This document shows, one piece after another, positions 42,543 to 50,329 of a stretch of DNA of 64,000 bases. The stretch is from contig CAYRVF010000004.1 in the NCBI GenBank assembly GCA_964427535.1, forward strand, positions 11,332 through 75,331, written 5' to 3'. Each line of letters starts with the position of its first letter. Position 1 is the first letter of the stretch. Made by a program: the position numbers and the translations under genes. A model generated the notes under the pieces. That model was given only the letters and a program-made list of their open reading frames with translations, searched no databases and was not told the DNA's origin. This DNA comes from CAYRVF01 sp964427535. Its GTDB lineage: Bacteria; Chloroflexota; Ktedonobacteria; Ktedonobacterales; JADMIN01.

Positions 42543-43829
42543 TCACACCGGGCGGGCGGCGAGAATCGTCTTCGCCACCAGATTGACGCCGAAGTGATAG
42601 GCCAGCTCGCGCTCGTCGGCGCCCCGCAGGACAATGGCGTCGCAGCGCTTGCCGGCTTCCAGGCTACCGACCTCGTCGCGCATCGCCAGCGCCGACGCGC
42701 CGCCAAGCGTGGCCGCCGTGAGCGCCTCGTCGAGGGTGGCGCCCATCGCGCTCACCGCCAGCGCGATCATCATCTGTATGCTCTCTGAGTACGACGTGCC
42801 AGGGTTGAAGTCGGTAGCGAGGGCGATGCGCAGACCCGCATCGAGATAGCGCCGCACGGACGGAAAAGGCGTGCTGAGGGTAAACGAACAGCCCGGCAGC
42901 AGTGTCGCCGTGACGCCCGCCTCGCGCAGCAAGGCAAGCTCCTCGTCGGAGGCGAAGTCGAGATGGTCTGCCGAGACGGCGCCCAGCTCCGCCGCGAGCC
43001 GCGCGCCGCCGCTCGGGCCAAGCTGGTTCGCGTGCAGCTTCAGCGCGTAGCCCAGCGCGCGCGCGCGTTCGAGGATACGCCGCGCCTCCGCGACGGTGAA
43101 GGCGGTCTCCTCACAGAACACGTCGCAGAAGCGCGCGAGCCCGGCGAAGGCCGGCAGCATCTCCTTGCGGACCAGCTCGACGTAGCGCTCACGCCCCTCA
43201 GCGCTGCCCCGGAACTCTGGCGGCACGGTATGCGCGCCGAGGAATGTGGGCACGACGGTGGGCAGATCGGGCTCCTGGCTGAGGGTGTGCATCGCGGCGA
43301 GGCAGCGCGCCTCCGTCGGGATGTCGAGCCCGTAGCCGGTCTTGCCCTCAACGGTGGTCGTGCCCTGTGCGGCGAACGCCCGTAGCCGGGAGCGCCCGAG
43401 CGCGAGCAGGTCGTCATCGCTGGCCTCGCGTGTCGCGCGGACGGTGCTCAGGATGCCGTTGCCCTGTCGCGCCAGCTCCTCGTACGAGACTCCCGCGTGG
43501 CGCTGGTGGAACTCCTCCGCGCGGTCCCCGGCGAAGATGAAGTGCGTGTGCGAGTCGACGAAGCCAGGCAGCACGGCGCGGCTCCCGGCATCGAAGCGCG
43601 ACGCCAGCGCGACGCCAGAGAGATCGACGTGCGCCGCGAGGTCCGCCTCGCGCCCGACCCAGACGATGCGCCCGTCGCGTGCGGCCAATGCGCCACGTTC
43701 GATGACGCCCAAGGCGCCGCGGCTGTCAAGATGCGCGGGGTCGAGCGTCACCAGTCTGCTCGCGCCGGTGAGCACCCAATCGGCCTCGATGCGCTCTCGC
43801 TCTTCGGATGTCGCGCCCGCACCGGTCAT
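42543..43829 (-). CDS. hutI: Imidazolonepropionase
   Basis: A 428-residue amidohydrolase that opens the imidazolone ring of 4-imidazolone-5-propanoate to formiminoglutamate in histidine degradation. The marks are PGFVDSHTHFIFAGDRAEEF with the metal-binding HTH, the EGKTGYGLD segment, FLGAHTVPPEF, LHANQLGPSGGARLAAELGA, and the late FNPGTSYSESIQMMIALAVS. The start at 43829 overlaps the stop of the upstream enoyl-CoA hydratase gene in an ATGA, so translation is coupled. Being tied to an acyl-CoA hydratase rather than to hutH or hutU is unusual; the other hut genes are not in the window. Assignment to HutI is strong on sequence. Confidence 0.94.
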   Translation of the reverse strand: MTGAGATSEERERIEADWVLTGASRLVTLDPAHLDSRGALGVIERGALAARDGRIVWVGREADLAAHVDLSGVALASRFDAGSRAVLPGFVDSHTHFIFAGDRAEEFHQRHAGVSYEELARQGNGILSTVRATREASDDDLLALGRSRLRAFAAQGTTTVEGKTGYGLDIPTEARCLAAMHTLSQEPDLPTVVPTFLGAHTVPPEFRGSAEGRERYVELVRKEMLPAFAGLARFCDVFCEETAFTVAEARRILERARALGYALKLHANQLGPSGGARLAAELGAVSADHLDFASDEELALLREAGVTATLLPGCSFTLSTPFPSVRRYLDAGLRIALATDFNPGTSYSESIQMMIALAVSAMGATLDEALTAATLGGASALAMRDEVGSLEAGKRCDAIVLRGADERELAYHFGVNLVAKTILAARPV

Positions 43830-44602
43830 CGGCCGGTCCACTGCGGCTGGCGCTTCTCCAGGAAGGCGCACATGCCCTCCTGCGCGTCCACCGCCATGGC
43901 GTTCATGCTCATGACCTCTTTGGCGTAGGCGTACGCCTTAGGCTGATCGAGGTCGATCTGCGTGTAGAATGCCTGCTTGCCCAGGGCCACTGTGAGGGGA
44001 CTGGCGTTCGCGACGGAGAGCGCCAGCGCCCGCGCCGTCTCGTTCAGCTCAGCCGCTGGGACGACGGTGTTGATGAGGCCCCAGTCGGCGGCGGTCTCCG
44101 CCGGGATGACCTGGCCGGTCATCAGCATCTGCAGCGCCCGCTTGCGGCCAATCGCGCGGCTGAGAGCGACCATCGGCGTGGTGCAGAAGAGGCCGATCTT
44201 CACACCAGGTGTGGCGAAGCTGGCATCCTCGGAAGCCACGGCGAGATCACAGGTGGCGACGAGCTGGCATCCAGCGGCGGTGGCGATGCGCTGCACTCGC
44301 GCGATCACCGGCTGCGGAATCGACTGGATCAGCTCCATCAGCTGCGTGCAGACGTCGAAGACGTAGCGCTGTGTGTTGATGTCGCCGCCGACGAGGTCGC
44401 GCAGGTCGTGGCCCGCCGAGAACGCCGGACCGTTCGCCGCGAGGATGATGACGCGGACGTCTTTCTCCTGTCCGAGCGTCTGAAACGCGTCGATCAGCTC
44501 GCGCATCATCGGCACCGAGAGCGCGTTGCGGCGCTCGGGCTGGTTCATCGTCACGGTGGCGAGGGGCGCCTCGCGCTCGACCAGAATATGCTCGTAGGCC
44601 AT
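43826..44602 (-). CDS. Enoyl-CoA hydratase/isomerase family protein
   Basis: A 258-residue crotonase-fold protein that hydrates or isomerises unsaturated acyl-CoA. The start at 44602 (MAYEHILVER) has AGGAGG nine bases upstream. Landmarks are the N-terminal VTMNQPERRNALSVPMM, the oxyanion-hole segment PAFSAGHDLRDLVGG, and the second oxyanion segment RIATAAGCQLVATCDLAVAS with SFATPGVKIGLFCTTP. The pattern is closest to the ECHDC3-type clade, in which the catalytic Glu pair of standard hydratases is not obvious, so the exact reaction is uncertain. It is coupled to hutI by a 4-base overlap. Confidence 0.9.
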   Translation of the reverse strand: MAYEHILVEREAPLATVTMNQPERRNALSVPMMRELIDAFQTLGQEKDVRVIILAANGPAFSAGHDLRDLVGGDINTQRYVFDVCTQLMELIQSIPQPVIARVQRIATAAGCQLVATCDLAVASEDASFATPGVKIGLFCTTPMVALSRAIGRKRALQMLMTGQVIPAETAADWGLINTVVPAAELNETARALALSVANASPLTVALGKQAFYTQIDLDQPKAYAYAKEVMSMNAMAVDAQEGMCAFLEKRQPQWTGR

Positions 44603-44773
44603 GATGTCGTGCCTCCTGCGATAGAGAAGCCGGTCGTGTGGACGAGTCGTGCTGGCATGATACCACCCAGACCCGCTCTCCCAACTCCCTTCTCTGTGAA
44701 TGGAGGGGCGGGGAGACCGTCGGGAAGACCATCGAGATGTGGTGCGCACGCGGGCGCGGCTGGCCTGGCCCGG

Positions 44774-44896
44774 CCCCCTCCTCCTATCCCACTTCACGCT
44801 GGGAGAGGAGAGCCAGACGCGCGCTTCGCGGCGCGCAAGCACTCACGTTCGCATTCCCCCGCTCTCGGCGTCAGCCGGGGGAGGGGGTCAGGGGGC
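44774..44896. repeat. Two-hairpin intergenic repeat, family A copy 3
   Basis: This copy keeps GAGCCAGACGC, GCGGCGCG, CACTCACG and the right hairpin (CGGC, GTCA, GCCG) with the tail GGGGGTCAGGGGG, while its left hairpin is degenerate. It fills most of the 306-base gap between the enoyl-CoA hydratase and coaD genes, both on the minus strand; its tail lies 12 bases from the coaD stop. Confidence 0.72.
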
Positions 44897-44908
44897 CAGC
44901 CGCCGTGC

Positions 44909-45445
44909 CTACTTGCCAAACTTCAGCCGCAGCGCCCGTGCGACGTTGGGCGTGACGATGCCGTCGAGGTCGCCGTCGAGCCGCGAAATTTCCTTGATGA
45001 GGGTGGAGCTGACGAAGAGGTAGCTGAGCGCGGTGACGATCATCAGCGTCTCGATGCCGGGGGCGAGATTGCGGTTCATCAGCGCCTGCTGGAATTCGGC
45101 CTCGAAGTCGGTCACGGCACGGAGTCCCTTGACGATGGCTTGTGCGCCCACCGAGCGGGCGAAATCGACCGCGAGACCGTCGAACCGATCGACGCGGACG
45201 TTGGTGAGGCGCTCTTCCTCGATGATCTCGCGCCATAGATGAACACGCTCATCGGCAGTGAAGACGAGATTCTTGCTGGGAGTCGCGTAGACGGCGAGCA
45301 CGAGCTCATCCACGAGATTGGCGGCGCGTTTTGCGATATCGATGTGGCCGCGATGCGCGGGATCGAACGAGCCGGGATAGATCGCGATCAGTGGCTGGCG
45401 CCCATCCCTACCTGATAGCCGAGGAGATTCGCTCGCCGCCGGCAT
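44909..45445 (-). CDS. coaD: Pantetheine-phosphate adenylyltransferase
   Basis: The enzyme joins 4'-phosphopantetheine and ATP to dephospho-CoA, the fourth step of coenzyme A synthesis. The nucleotidyltransferase motifs are clear: IAIYPGSFDPAHRGHIDIAK with the HxGH motif, LVFTADERVHLWREIIE, and KGLRAVTDFEAEFQQALMNR with SYLFVSSTLIKEISRL, matching the conserved ISSTLVKE-type helix. With the start at 45445 (MPAASESPRL) the protein has 178 residues, about 18 more than the usual 160. No strong ribosome binding site precedes that ATG, and a CTG start just ahead of IAIYPG cannot be excluded. The gene supplies CoA for the acyl-CoA enzymes of the window, though it need not be linked to them. Confidence 0.93.
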   Translation of the reverse strand: MPAASESPRLSGRDGRQPLIAIYPGSFDPAHRGHIDIAKRAANLVDELVLAVYATPSKNLVFTADERVHLWREIIEEERLTNVRVDRFDGLAVDFARSVGAQAIVKGLRAVTDFEAEFQQALMNRNLAPGIETLMIVTALSYLFVSSTLIKEISRLDGDLDGIVTPNVARALRLKFGK

Positions 45446-45739
45446 ATCCGGGCGCGGCTCGCCATCCTGATGCACTGCTCGTCGCTCGCTTTCTCTGCTC
45501 GCCAACTCTCTACGCCGTAGTACAGAGTGTACGAGCATTGTATGCATGCGGGGTGCTGTTGTCTACCTGCGCTGGTACGGCGGAGCCTGTCACCTTGTCT
45601 CTTTCTCCGAGACGGGAGGAGCGGTGGGAGCGACGGGCGAAGGGTGTCGCAATCAGGGGCCTCACCCCCGTCCCCTTTCCCTGCAGGGAGAGGGGAGATC
45701 GCGGGGCGAGCATGGTGCCCGAAGGCCACGAGCGCAACT

Positions 45740-45767
45740 CCCCCTTCCCCTCGCAAGGGGAAGGGGG
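45740..45767. repeat. G/C hairpins in the gap beside coaD (family B)
   Basis: CCCCCTTCCCCT at 45740-45751 pairs perfectly with 45756-45767 over 12 bp with a 4-base loop. A second hairpin of the same family at 45672-45682 with 45685-45695 (one wobble) lies just to the left. They fill the 347-base gap between the coaD start and the end of the SCP2-like gene; nothing else is recognised there. Confidence 0.65.
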
Positions 45768-45792
45768 CTGGGGGGATGAGGCCCCAACCGCC

Positions 45793-46119
45793 CTAGCGCA
45801 CGAACCACGTGTCGGAGAGCATCAGCGTCTCGACGTCGCCTTCGACGGCGTATTCGCCGTTCTGGTAGGCGAGCAGCCCGTCCATGCGATAGGTGATGAT
45901 GCGCTGCCACAGGTCGAAGTCCGCCCGCACCGTCACGGTGGGCGCGGGATGATAGCCCTCGCCGGTGCGCAACGTGCCGTCCGCGATCTCGGCATAGCAT
46001 GCGCCCGGAACCCTGCCGGAAAACACATACTGCAGCACGGCATGGGCGCCCTCGGTCTTTTCGGGCGAGAACGTGCGCTCTAGACCGGCCACATACTCAT
46101 TCAGCGAAGACGGCCACAT
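45793..46119 (-). CDS. SCP2-like sterol-carrier domain protein
   Basis: A 108-residue single-domain protein started at 46119 (MWPSSLNEYV), with AAAGGAGAG about 12 bases upstream. The fold is that of SCP2: an N-terminal helix, beta strands with GACYAEIADGTLRTGEGYHP and PTVTVRADFDLWQRIITYRM, and the end DGLLAYQNGEYAVEGDVETL, a highly typical SCP2 motif. Such domains bind lipids or acyl-CoA in a hydrophobic tunnel. No enzyme domain is attached. The ligand is unknown. It is divergent from the ribonuclease H gene. Confidence 0.88.
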   Translation of the reverse strand: MWPSSLNEYVAGLERTFSPEKTEGAHAVLQYVFSGRVPGACYAEIADGTLRTGEGYHPAPTVTVRADFDLWQRIITYRMDGLLAYQNGEYAVEGDVETLMLSDTWFVR

Positions 46120-46436
46120 CGGAGCAACTCTCCTTTCTGGGGCGCACGCGCCGAACACGCCTTGTGTGACGTGTCGCTCCCAGCCACCCTGTCCTACATC
46201 CCTTTGCTTGTTCCGTTGGCCCAAACGCACCCCACGTACCACGGCGCGAAGAAACGAGGGGAGTTCGATCTCCTCTTCCGGCACACCGCGTGCGCGCTCA
46301 ACCGTACACGCGACGCCAGCACTCCTATCCATATCGTGGCGGACCGCGACCAGCACGTATACTATGAAAGCTCTCTCCCACTCTCCAACTGCCGTTCCCG
46401 CTCGACCGGGACGGGTCAGCATAAAGGAAGATGCAC

Positions 46437-46865
46437 GTGGTCACGGAAGGTCCGCGGTTGACATTGCAAACGGACGGTGCCTCGCGTGGTAACCCTGGTC
46501 ACGCGGCTGCGGGCGTCGTGTTGCTGCGTCCGGATGGCACGGTGGTGGCGCAGGGCAAGAAATACCTGGGCGTAATGACGAACAACGAGGCGGAGTACCG
46601 CGCGCTCGTGCTCGGCCTGAAGTCGGCGGCGCTCTACAAACCATCCGCGCTCGACGTGCGTATGGATAGCGAGCTTGTCGTGCGTCAGATGACGGGCCGG
46701 TACCGCGTGAAGGACGCGAAGCTCCAGGCTCTCTTTGCCGAGGCGCAGGCGCTGGCGCGCGCATTCCCCACGATCACATTCACACATGTACTGCGTGGCA
46801 AGAATGCCCAAGCCGATGCGCTGGCGAACGAGGCGCTGGACGAACAGACGCGACCCAATAGCTAG
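46437..46865 (+). CDS. Ribonuclease HI family protein
   Basis: A 142-residue RNase HI-fold protein that cuts RNA in RNA-DNA hybrids. The start is placed at GTG 46437, because AGGA lies eight bases before it but directly touches the ATG at 46431. The four catalytic acids are all present: Asp13 in LQTDGASRGNPG, Glu53 in TNNEAEYRAL, Asp77 in VRMDSELVV, and Asp127 in KNAQADALANEAL. The short form without the basic protrusion helix is common in Gram-positive-type and archaeal RNases HI (the ypdQ/ypeP-like group). It stands alone. The assignment to the family is firm; the physiological role may differ from that of Escherichia coli rnhA. Confidence 0.93.
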   Translation: MVTEGPRLTLQTDGASRGNPGHAAAGVVLLRPDGTVVAQGKKYLGVMTNNEAEYRALVLGLKSAALYKPSALDVRMDSELVVRQMTGRYRVKDAKLQALFAEAQALARAFPTITFTHVLRGKNAQADALANEALDEQTRPNS

Positions 46866-47054
46866 GAATCACTCGGTGGCGCTCGGCCGAGCGCCAATGC
46901 TGAGTTTCGGCATGTCAGTTGCGCTTGTGTCTCTGGCGACGACTGCACTCGGATACAGCGGCAGAAGTGTGCCGAATCACATAGAGTTCGCCACTCCGTC
47001 GTGATATAAGGAATAGCAAGAGGCGAGCACGACGACGTGCGAGGGAGGGGTGAG

Positions 47055-48167
47055 ATGGGAATCCACCTTCGGCCACGCAGGCAGCAGCCTCCCGCGTGGC
47101 CGCTGATGCCGCCGGATTCACCCCAGCCAGCACGCGCGCGCCGCGGCTGGCCTGGACGTCTCGCACGTGCCGTACTGCTGCTCGTCGTGGTGCTGGCCTC
47201 CGCGCTCGGCTTCGGCATCTGGCAGGTCGCGCACACCGACACGAGCTATGCGGGTCCGCACTTCAACACTGGCAACAACGCCGTCTGGCTCGAACACACG
47301 TGGGCGGCTGACAGCCACACGCCCGCCGAGTACGACCAGCTTGCCGCGCGGCTCTCCGCCGAGCAGATCGGTTATGTCTACGCGCACGTCGGCCCGCTCA
47401 ACAGCGACGGCACGATTCCACAAGACCGCGCTGCGTCGGCAGCCGTGCTGACTCGCGAGCTGCACGCGCGCATGCCGAACGTGCGCGTGCTGGCCTGGAT
47501 CGGGCAGGTCGAGGCGGCCAGCGGCCTGCCCGCCGATGAAGTGGTCGATCTCTCGATATCTGGGGTGCGCGGAAACATCACGCAGACCGCCGCCCGCTTC
47601 GTCGACGCCTATGGTTTCGACGGCGTTCACTACGATATCGAGCCGATCGTCAACAACAACCCGCACTTTCTCGACCTGCTCGTCGAGACACGCGCCGCGC
47701 TGCCACACGGGGCGATTCTCTCCGTCTCGGGCCAGAAGTGGGCGCCGAACGCGCATATCGCCGACTGGGCGTACAGTCTGCACAAGGGCGGCGAGTGGTG
47801 GACGTCCTACTACTACGCCTCGGTCGCCGCGCACGTCGACCAAATCGCCGTCATGACGTACGACACGGCCATGCCCACGGCCCGGCTGTACGAGATGTTC
47901 GTCAAGGAAGAGACGCAGCACATTCTCGAAGCGGCGCAGACGGCACAGCATCCTCCGCGCGTGCTCATGGGCATTCCCACCTACACCGGCGATACCCGCT
48001 GGTTCCACGGCTCGGCCGAGAACATGAGCAGCGCCCTCCCCGGCGTCATCGCGGGATTGAACAGTGCCTCCGCGCGGAGCCTCTTCGAGGGCGTGGCGAT
48101 CTATCGCTACGGCGTTACCACCGACAGCGACTGGTCAACCTACGACCACGACTGGCTGGGGGAGTGA
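47055..48167 (+). CDS. Membrane-anchored GH18-like glycoside hydrolase-like protein
   Basis: A 370-residue protein with a short basic N-terminus, an anchor helix at 39-56 (AVLLLVVVLASALGFGIW) and an outside TIM-barrel-like domain. The start at 47055 follows GGAGGGGTGAG. The active-site motif resembles glycoside hydrolase family 18: FDGVHYDIEP with Asp189, Asp194 and Glu196, where the second Asp of the usual DxxDxDxE is His192. Late segments MTYDTAMP and LMGIPTYTG are also GH18-like. It could cleave or bind a beta-linked amino sugar polymer, such as peptidoglycan. The His at the DxxDxDxE site is seen in related non-chitinase groups, so activity is uncertain. Confidence 0.85.
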   Translation: MGIHLRPRRQQPPAWPLMPPDSPQPARARRGWPGRLARAVLLLVVVLASALGFGIWQVAHTDTSYAGPHFNTGNNAVWLEHTWAADSHTPAEYDQLAARLSAEQIGYVYAHVGPLNSDGTIPQDRAASAAVLTRELHARMPNVRVLAWIGQVEAASGLPADEVVDLSISGVRGNITQTAARFVDAYGFDGVHYDIEPIVNNNPHFLDLLVETRAALPHGAILSVSGQKWAPNAHIADWAYSLHKGGEWWTSYYYASVAAHVDQIAVMTYDTAMPTARLYEMFVKEETQHILEAAQTAQHPPRVLMGIPTYTGDTRWFHGSAENMSSALPGVIAGLNSASARSLFEGVAIYRYGVTTDSDWSTYDHDWLGE

Positions 48168-48261
48168 GAACCGCCATTGCCGCCCCGGGTATCCTCGTGC
48201 ATACACTAAGAGAGCGCGCGGCGGACGTCGCCGCTCGAACTCGGCACAAGGAGCGGATATC

Positions 48262-49023
48262 GTGGCACAGGCAGGCACGGCGAAATTGGGTGGACAGGTC
48301 GCGCTCATCACGGGAGCCAGCGCGGGCATCGGGCAGGCGGTGGCACGCGCCTTCCTCGGCGAGGGTGCGGACCTCGTCGTCGTGGCACGGCGCGAAGAGC
48401 GCCTGAATGCGCTCGCGGATGAGGCGCAACGCCTCGGGCGGCGCGTTGTGGCCGTGACCGGCGACGTCCGCGAAGAGGAGACGGCGCGGCGTGCGGTGGC
48501 CACGGCTCTGCGCGAGTTCGGCCGGCTCGACCTCCTCGTCAACAACGCGGGCATCGGCATCTACAAGAACCTTGCTGAGACGAGCGCCGAGGACTACGAT
48601 GCCATGATGGACACCAACATGCGCAGCACGTTCCTCTTCACGCGTCACACCGTGCCCGTACTGCTGGAGCGTAAGGCAGGCACCATCATCAACATCTCCT
48701 CGATGGCGGGGGTGATGGGCTTCCCCGGCGAGGCGGTCTACTGCTCCACGAAGTTCGCACAGGTGGGCTTCACGCAGGCGCTCGACCGCGAGCTGCGGCC
48801 GCACGGCATCAAGGTGGGTGTCGTCTGCCCCGGAGGAGTGAAGACCGAGTTCGCGATTGGCACCGGCCGCACCGAGGACGGCGTCGCCGCGTCGGGGATG
48901 CTCGAGGCCGACGACGTGGCCGCGGCGGTGCTGCTGATGGCGTCGCAATCGGCGGGCTCGCGCGTCATGGAGATTCGCATGCGTCCGATGGTCGAGCCGC
49001 TCGCGGGCCGCGATCCCGAGTAG
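48262..49023 (+). CDS. Short-chain dehydrogenase/reductase
   Basis: A 253-residue classical SDR started at GTG 48262, with AAGGAG eight bases upstream. It has the cofactor motif TGASAGIG (GASAGIGQAV), the basic pair VVARREERL that favours NADPH, VTGDVREEE, NNAGIGIYKN, and the catalytic set Ser in INISSMAG and Tyr-x3-Lys in YCSTK. The late CPGGVKTEFAIG is typical. The last 30 residues (VMEIRMRPMVEPLAG) match SDRs annotated as ketoreductases of cluster 4. The substrate is unknown. It lies between the GH18-like gene and the ion channel gene, all plus strand, with gaps of 50-95 bases. Confidence 0.93.
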   Translation: MAQAGTAKLGGQVALITGASAGIGQAVARAFLGEGADLVVVARREERLNALADEAQRLGRRVVAVTGDVREEETARRAVATALREFGRLDLLVNNAGIGIYKNLAETSAEDYDAMMDTNMRSTFLFTRHTVPVLLERKAGTIINISSMAGVMGFPGEAVYCSTKFAQVGFTQALDRELRPHGIKVGVVCPGGVKTEFAIGTGRTEDGVAASGMLEADDVAAAVLLMASQSAGSRVMEIRMRPMVEPLAGRDPE

Positions 49024-49072
49024 GCGGCCAGGTCCAGCCGGTCCACGCCAGATAGTTCTGAGGGAGTGCGCG

Positions 49073-50329
49073 ATGCTTATTCTGCGCATCCTGGTCGGCA
49101 TTGTCACGGTCGTCTTTGTGAGCGGGGTCCTGGTGGACATGTTCCAGACGGTCGTCCTGCCCCGCCGTGTCTCGAACCGTGTGCGCATCACGCGGGTCTA
49201 CTTCCGGTCCACGTGGAAGGCGTGGACCGGGATCGCGCGCCGTGTGCCAGCGGGTCAGACGCGCGAATATCTGCTCGCGGTGTACGGCCCGCTGGCGTTG
49301 CTGCTGCTCCTCGTCGTGTGGGCCAGCCTGCTGATCGTAAGCTTCGGGCTGCTCTACTGGGCGCTCGGCTCGCCACTGACGACGGCCCGCGGGCCATCCG
49401 CCATCGGGACCGATATCTACTTCAGCGGCACCACCTTCCTCACACTTGGTATCGGCGATGTGCTTCCTTCGGAAGGATTGACACGGTTCATGACCGTGCT
49501 GGAAGTGGGCCTGGGCTTCGCGCTGCTCGCGGTGACCATTGGCTATCTGCCAGTGCTCTATCAGTCGTTCTCGCGTCGCGAGGTGCTGATCTCGCAACTC
49601 GATGCCCACGCGGGATCACCGCCCACGGCGGGCGCGCTGCTGCGTCGGCACCCGCCCGGCATGCATCCGCAGGGGCTAACCGCACTGCTTGCCAGATGGG
49701 AGCAAGGGGCAGCCGATTTACTGGAAAGCCACCTCTCCTACGCGGTGCTGGCGTACTACCGCTCGCAGCACGATGACCAATCGTGGGTGACGGGGGTGAC
49801 CACCATTCTCGACGCCTGCGCGCTCGTGCTGGTGGCAGGTCCACGTATCGATGAGGCCCTCGCGGAGCAGGCATACTACACCTTCGCGATGGCACGGCAT
49901 GTCGCCGTCGATCTCAGTCAGGTCTTCCATGCGCAACCGGTATTTACCGACATGGACGCGTGCCGGCCTAGTCTCCCGCCAGAGGATCGGAAGCGGCTGG
50001 ACGACATACTAAACGAGGTTGGCCTCGTCTCACTCGAAGAGAACCCAGAGGCCGAGCAAGAGCTGGCCGACCTCCGGGAGCTGTACGAGCCATACGTCGC
50101 GGCGTTGGGCGCGGCCCTGCTGATGTCGCTGCCGCCGTGGGTGCCGAAGCCAGGTGCGCTCGACGACTGGCAGACGACGAGCGACAGGGTTGTCGCCACG
50201 GTCGCCAAACGGCGGCGGGTGGAGGTCTTCCCGCTTCCTCCTTCGATGGAGAGCAGAGACGGCCAAGACGGCGCAGGGCCCCGCGAGAGTGGGCATCCCG
50301 CGGGGAGACGGCGGCTGCACCAGCGCTAG
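49073..50329 (+). CDS. Potassium-channel-like two-helix ion channel with a large cytoplasmic domain
   Basis: A 418-residue protein with an N-terminal helix (ILRILVGIVTVVFVSGVLVD), a second (LLAVYGPLALLLLLVVWASL and on), a pore loop and a third (MTVLEVGLGFALLAVTIGYLP). The pore filter reads TTFLTLGIGDVLP, a variant of the TVGYGD potassium filter. The C-terminal 230 residues are a helical soluble domain (EQGAADLLESHLSYAVLAYY). The start has GAGGGAG seven bases upstream. The stop shares the bases CTAG with the stop of the minus-strand hisS gene. The filter variant leaves ion selectivity open. Confidence 0.88.
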   Translation: MLILRILVGIVTVVFVSGVLVDMFQTVVLPRRVSNRVRITRVYFRSTWKAWTGIARRVPAGQTREYLLAVYGPLALLLLLVVWASLLIVSFGLLYWALGSPLTTARGPSAIGTDIYFSGTTFLTLGIGDVLPSEGLTRFMTVLEVGLGFALLAVTIGYLPVLYQSFSRREVLISQLDAHAGSPPTAGALLRRHPPGMHPQGLTALLARWEQGAADLLESHLSYAVLAYYRSQHDDQSWVTGVTTILDACALVLVAGPRIDEALAEQAYYTFAMARHVAVDLSQVFHAQPVFTDMDACRPSLPPEDRKRLDDILNEVGLVSLEENPEAEQELADLRELYEPYVAALGAALLMSLPPWVPKPGALDDWQTTSDRVVATVAKRRRVEVFPLPPSMESRDGQDGAGPRESGHPAGRRRLHQR

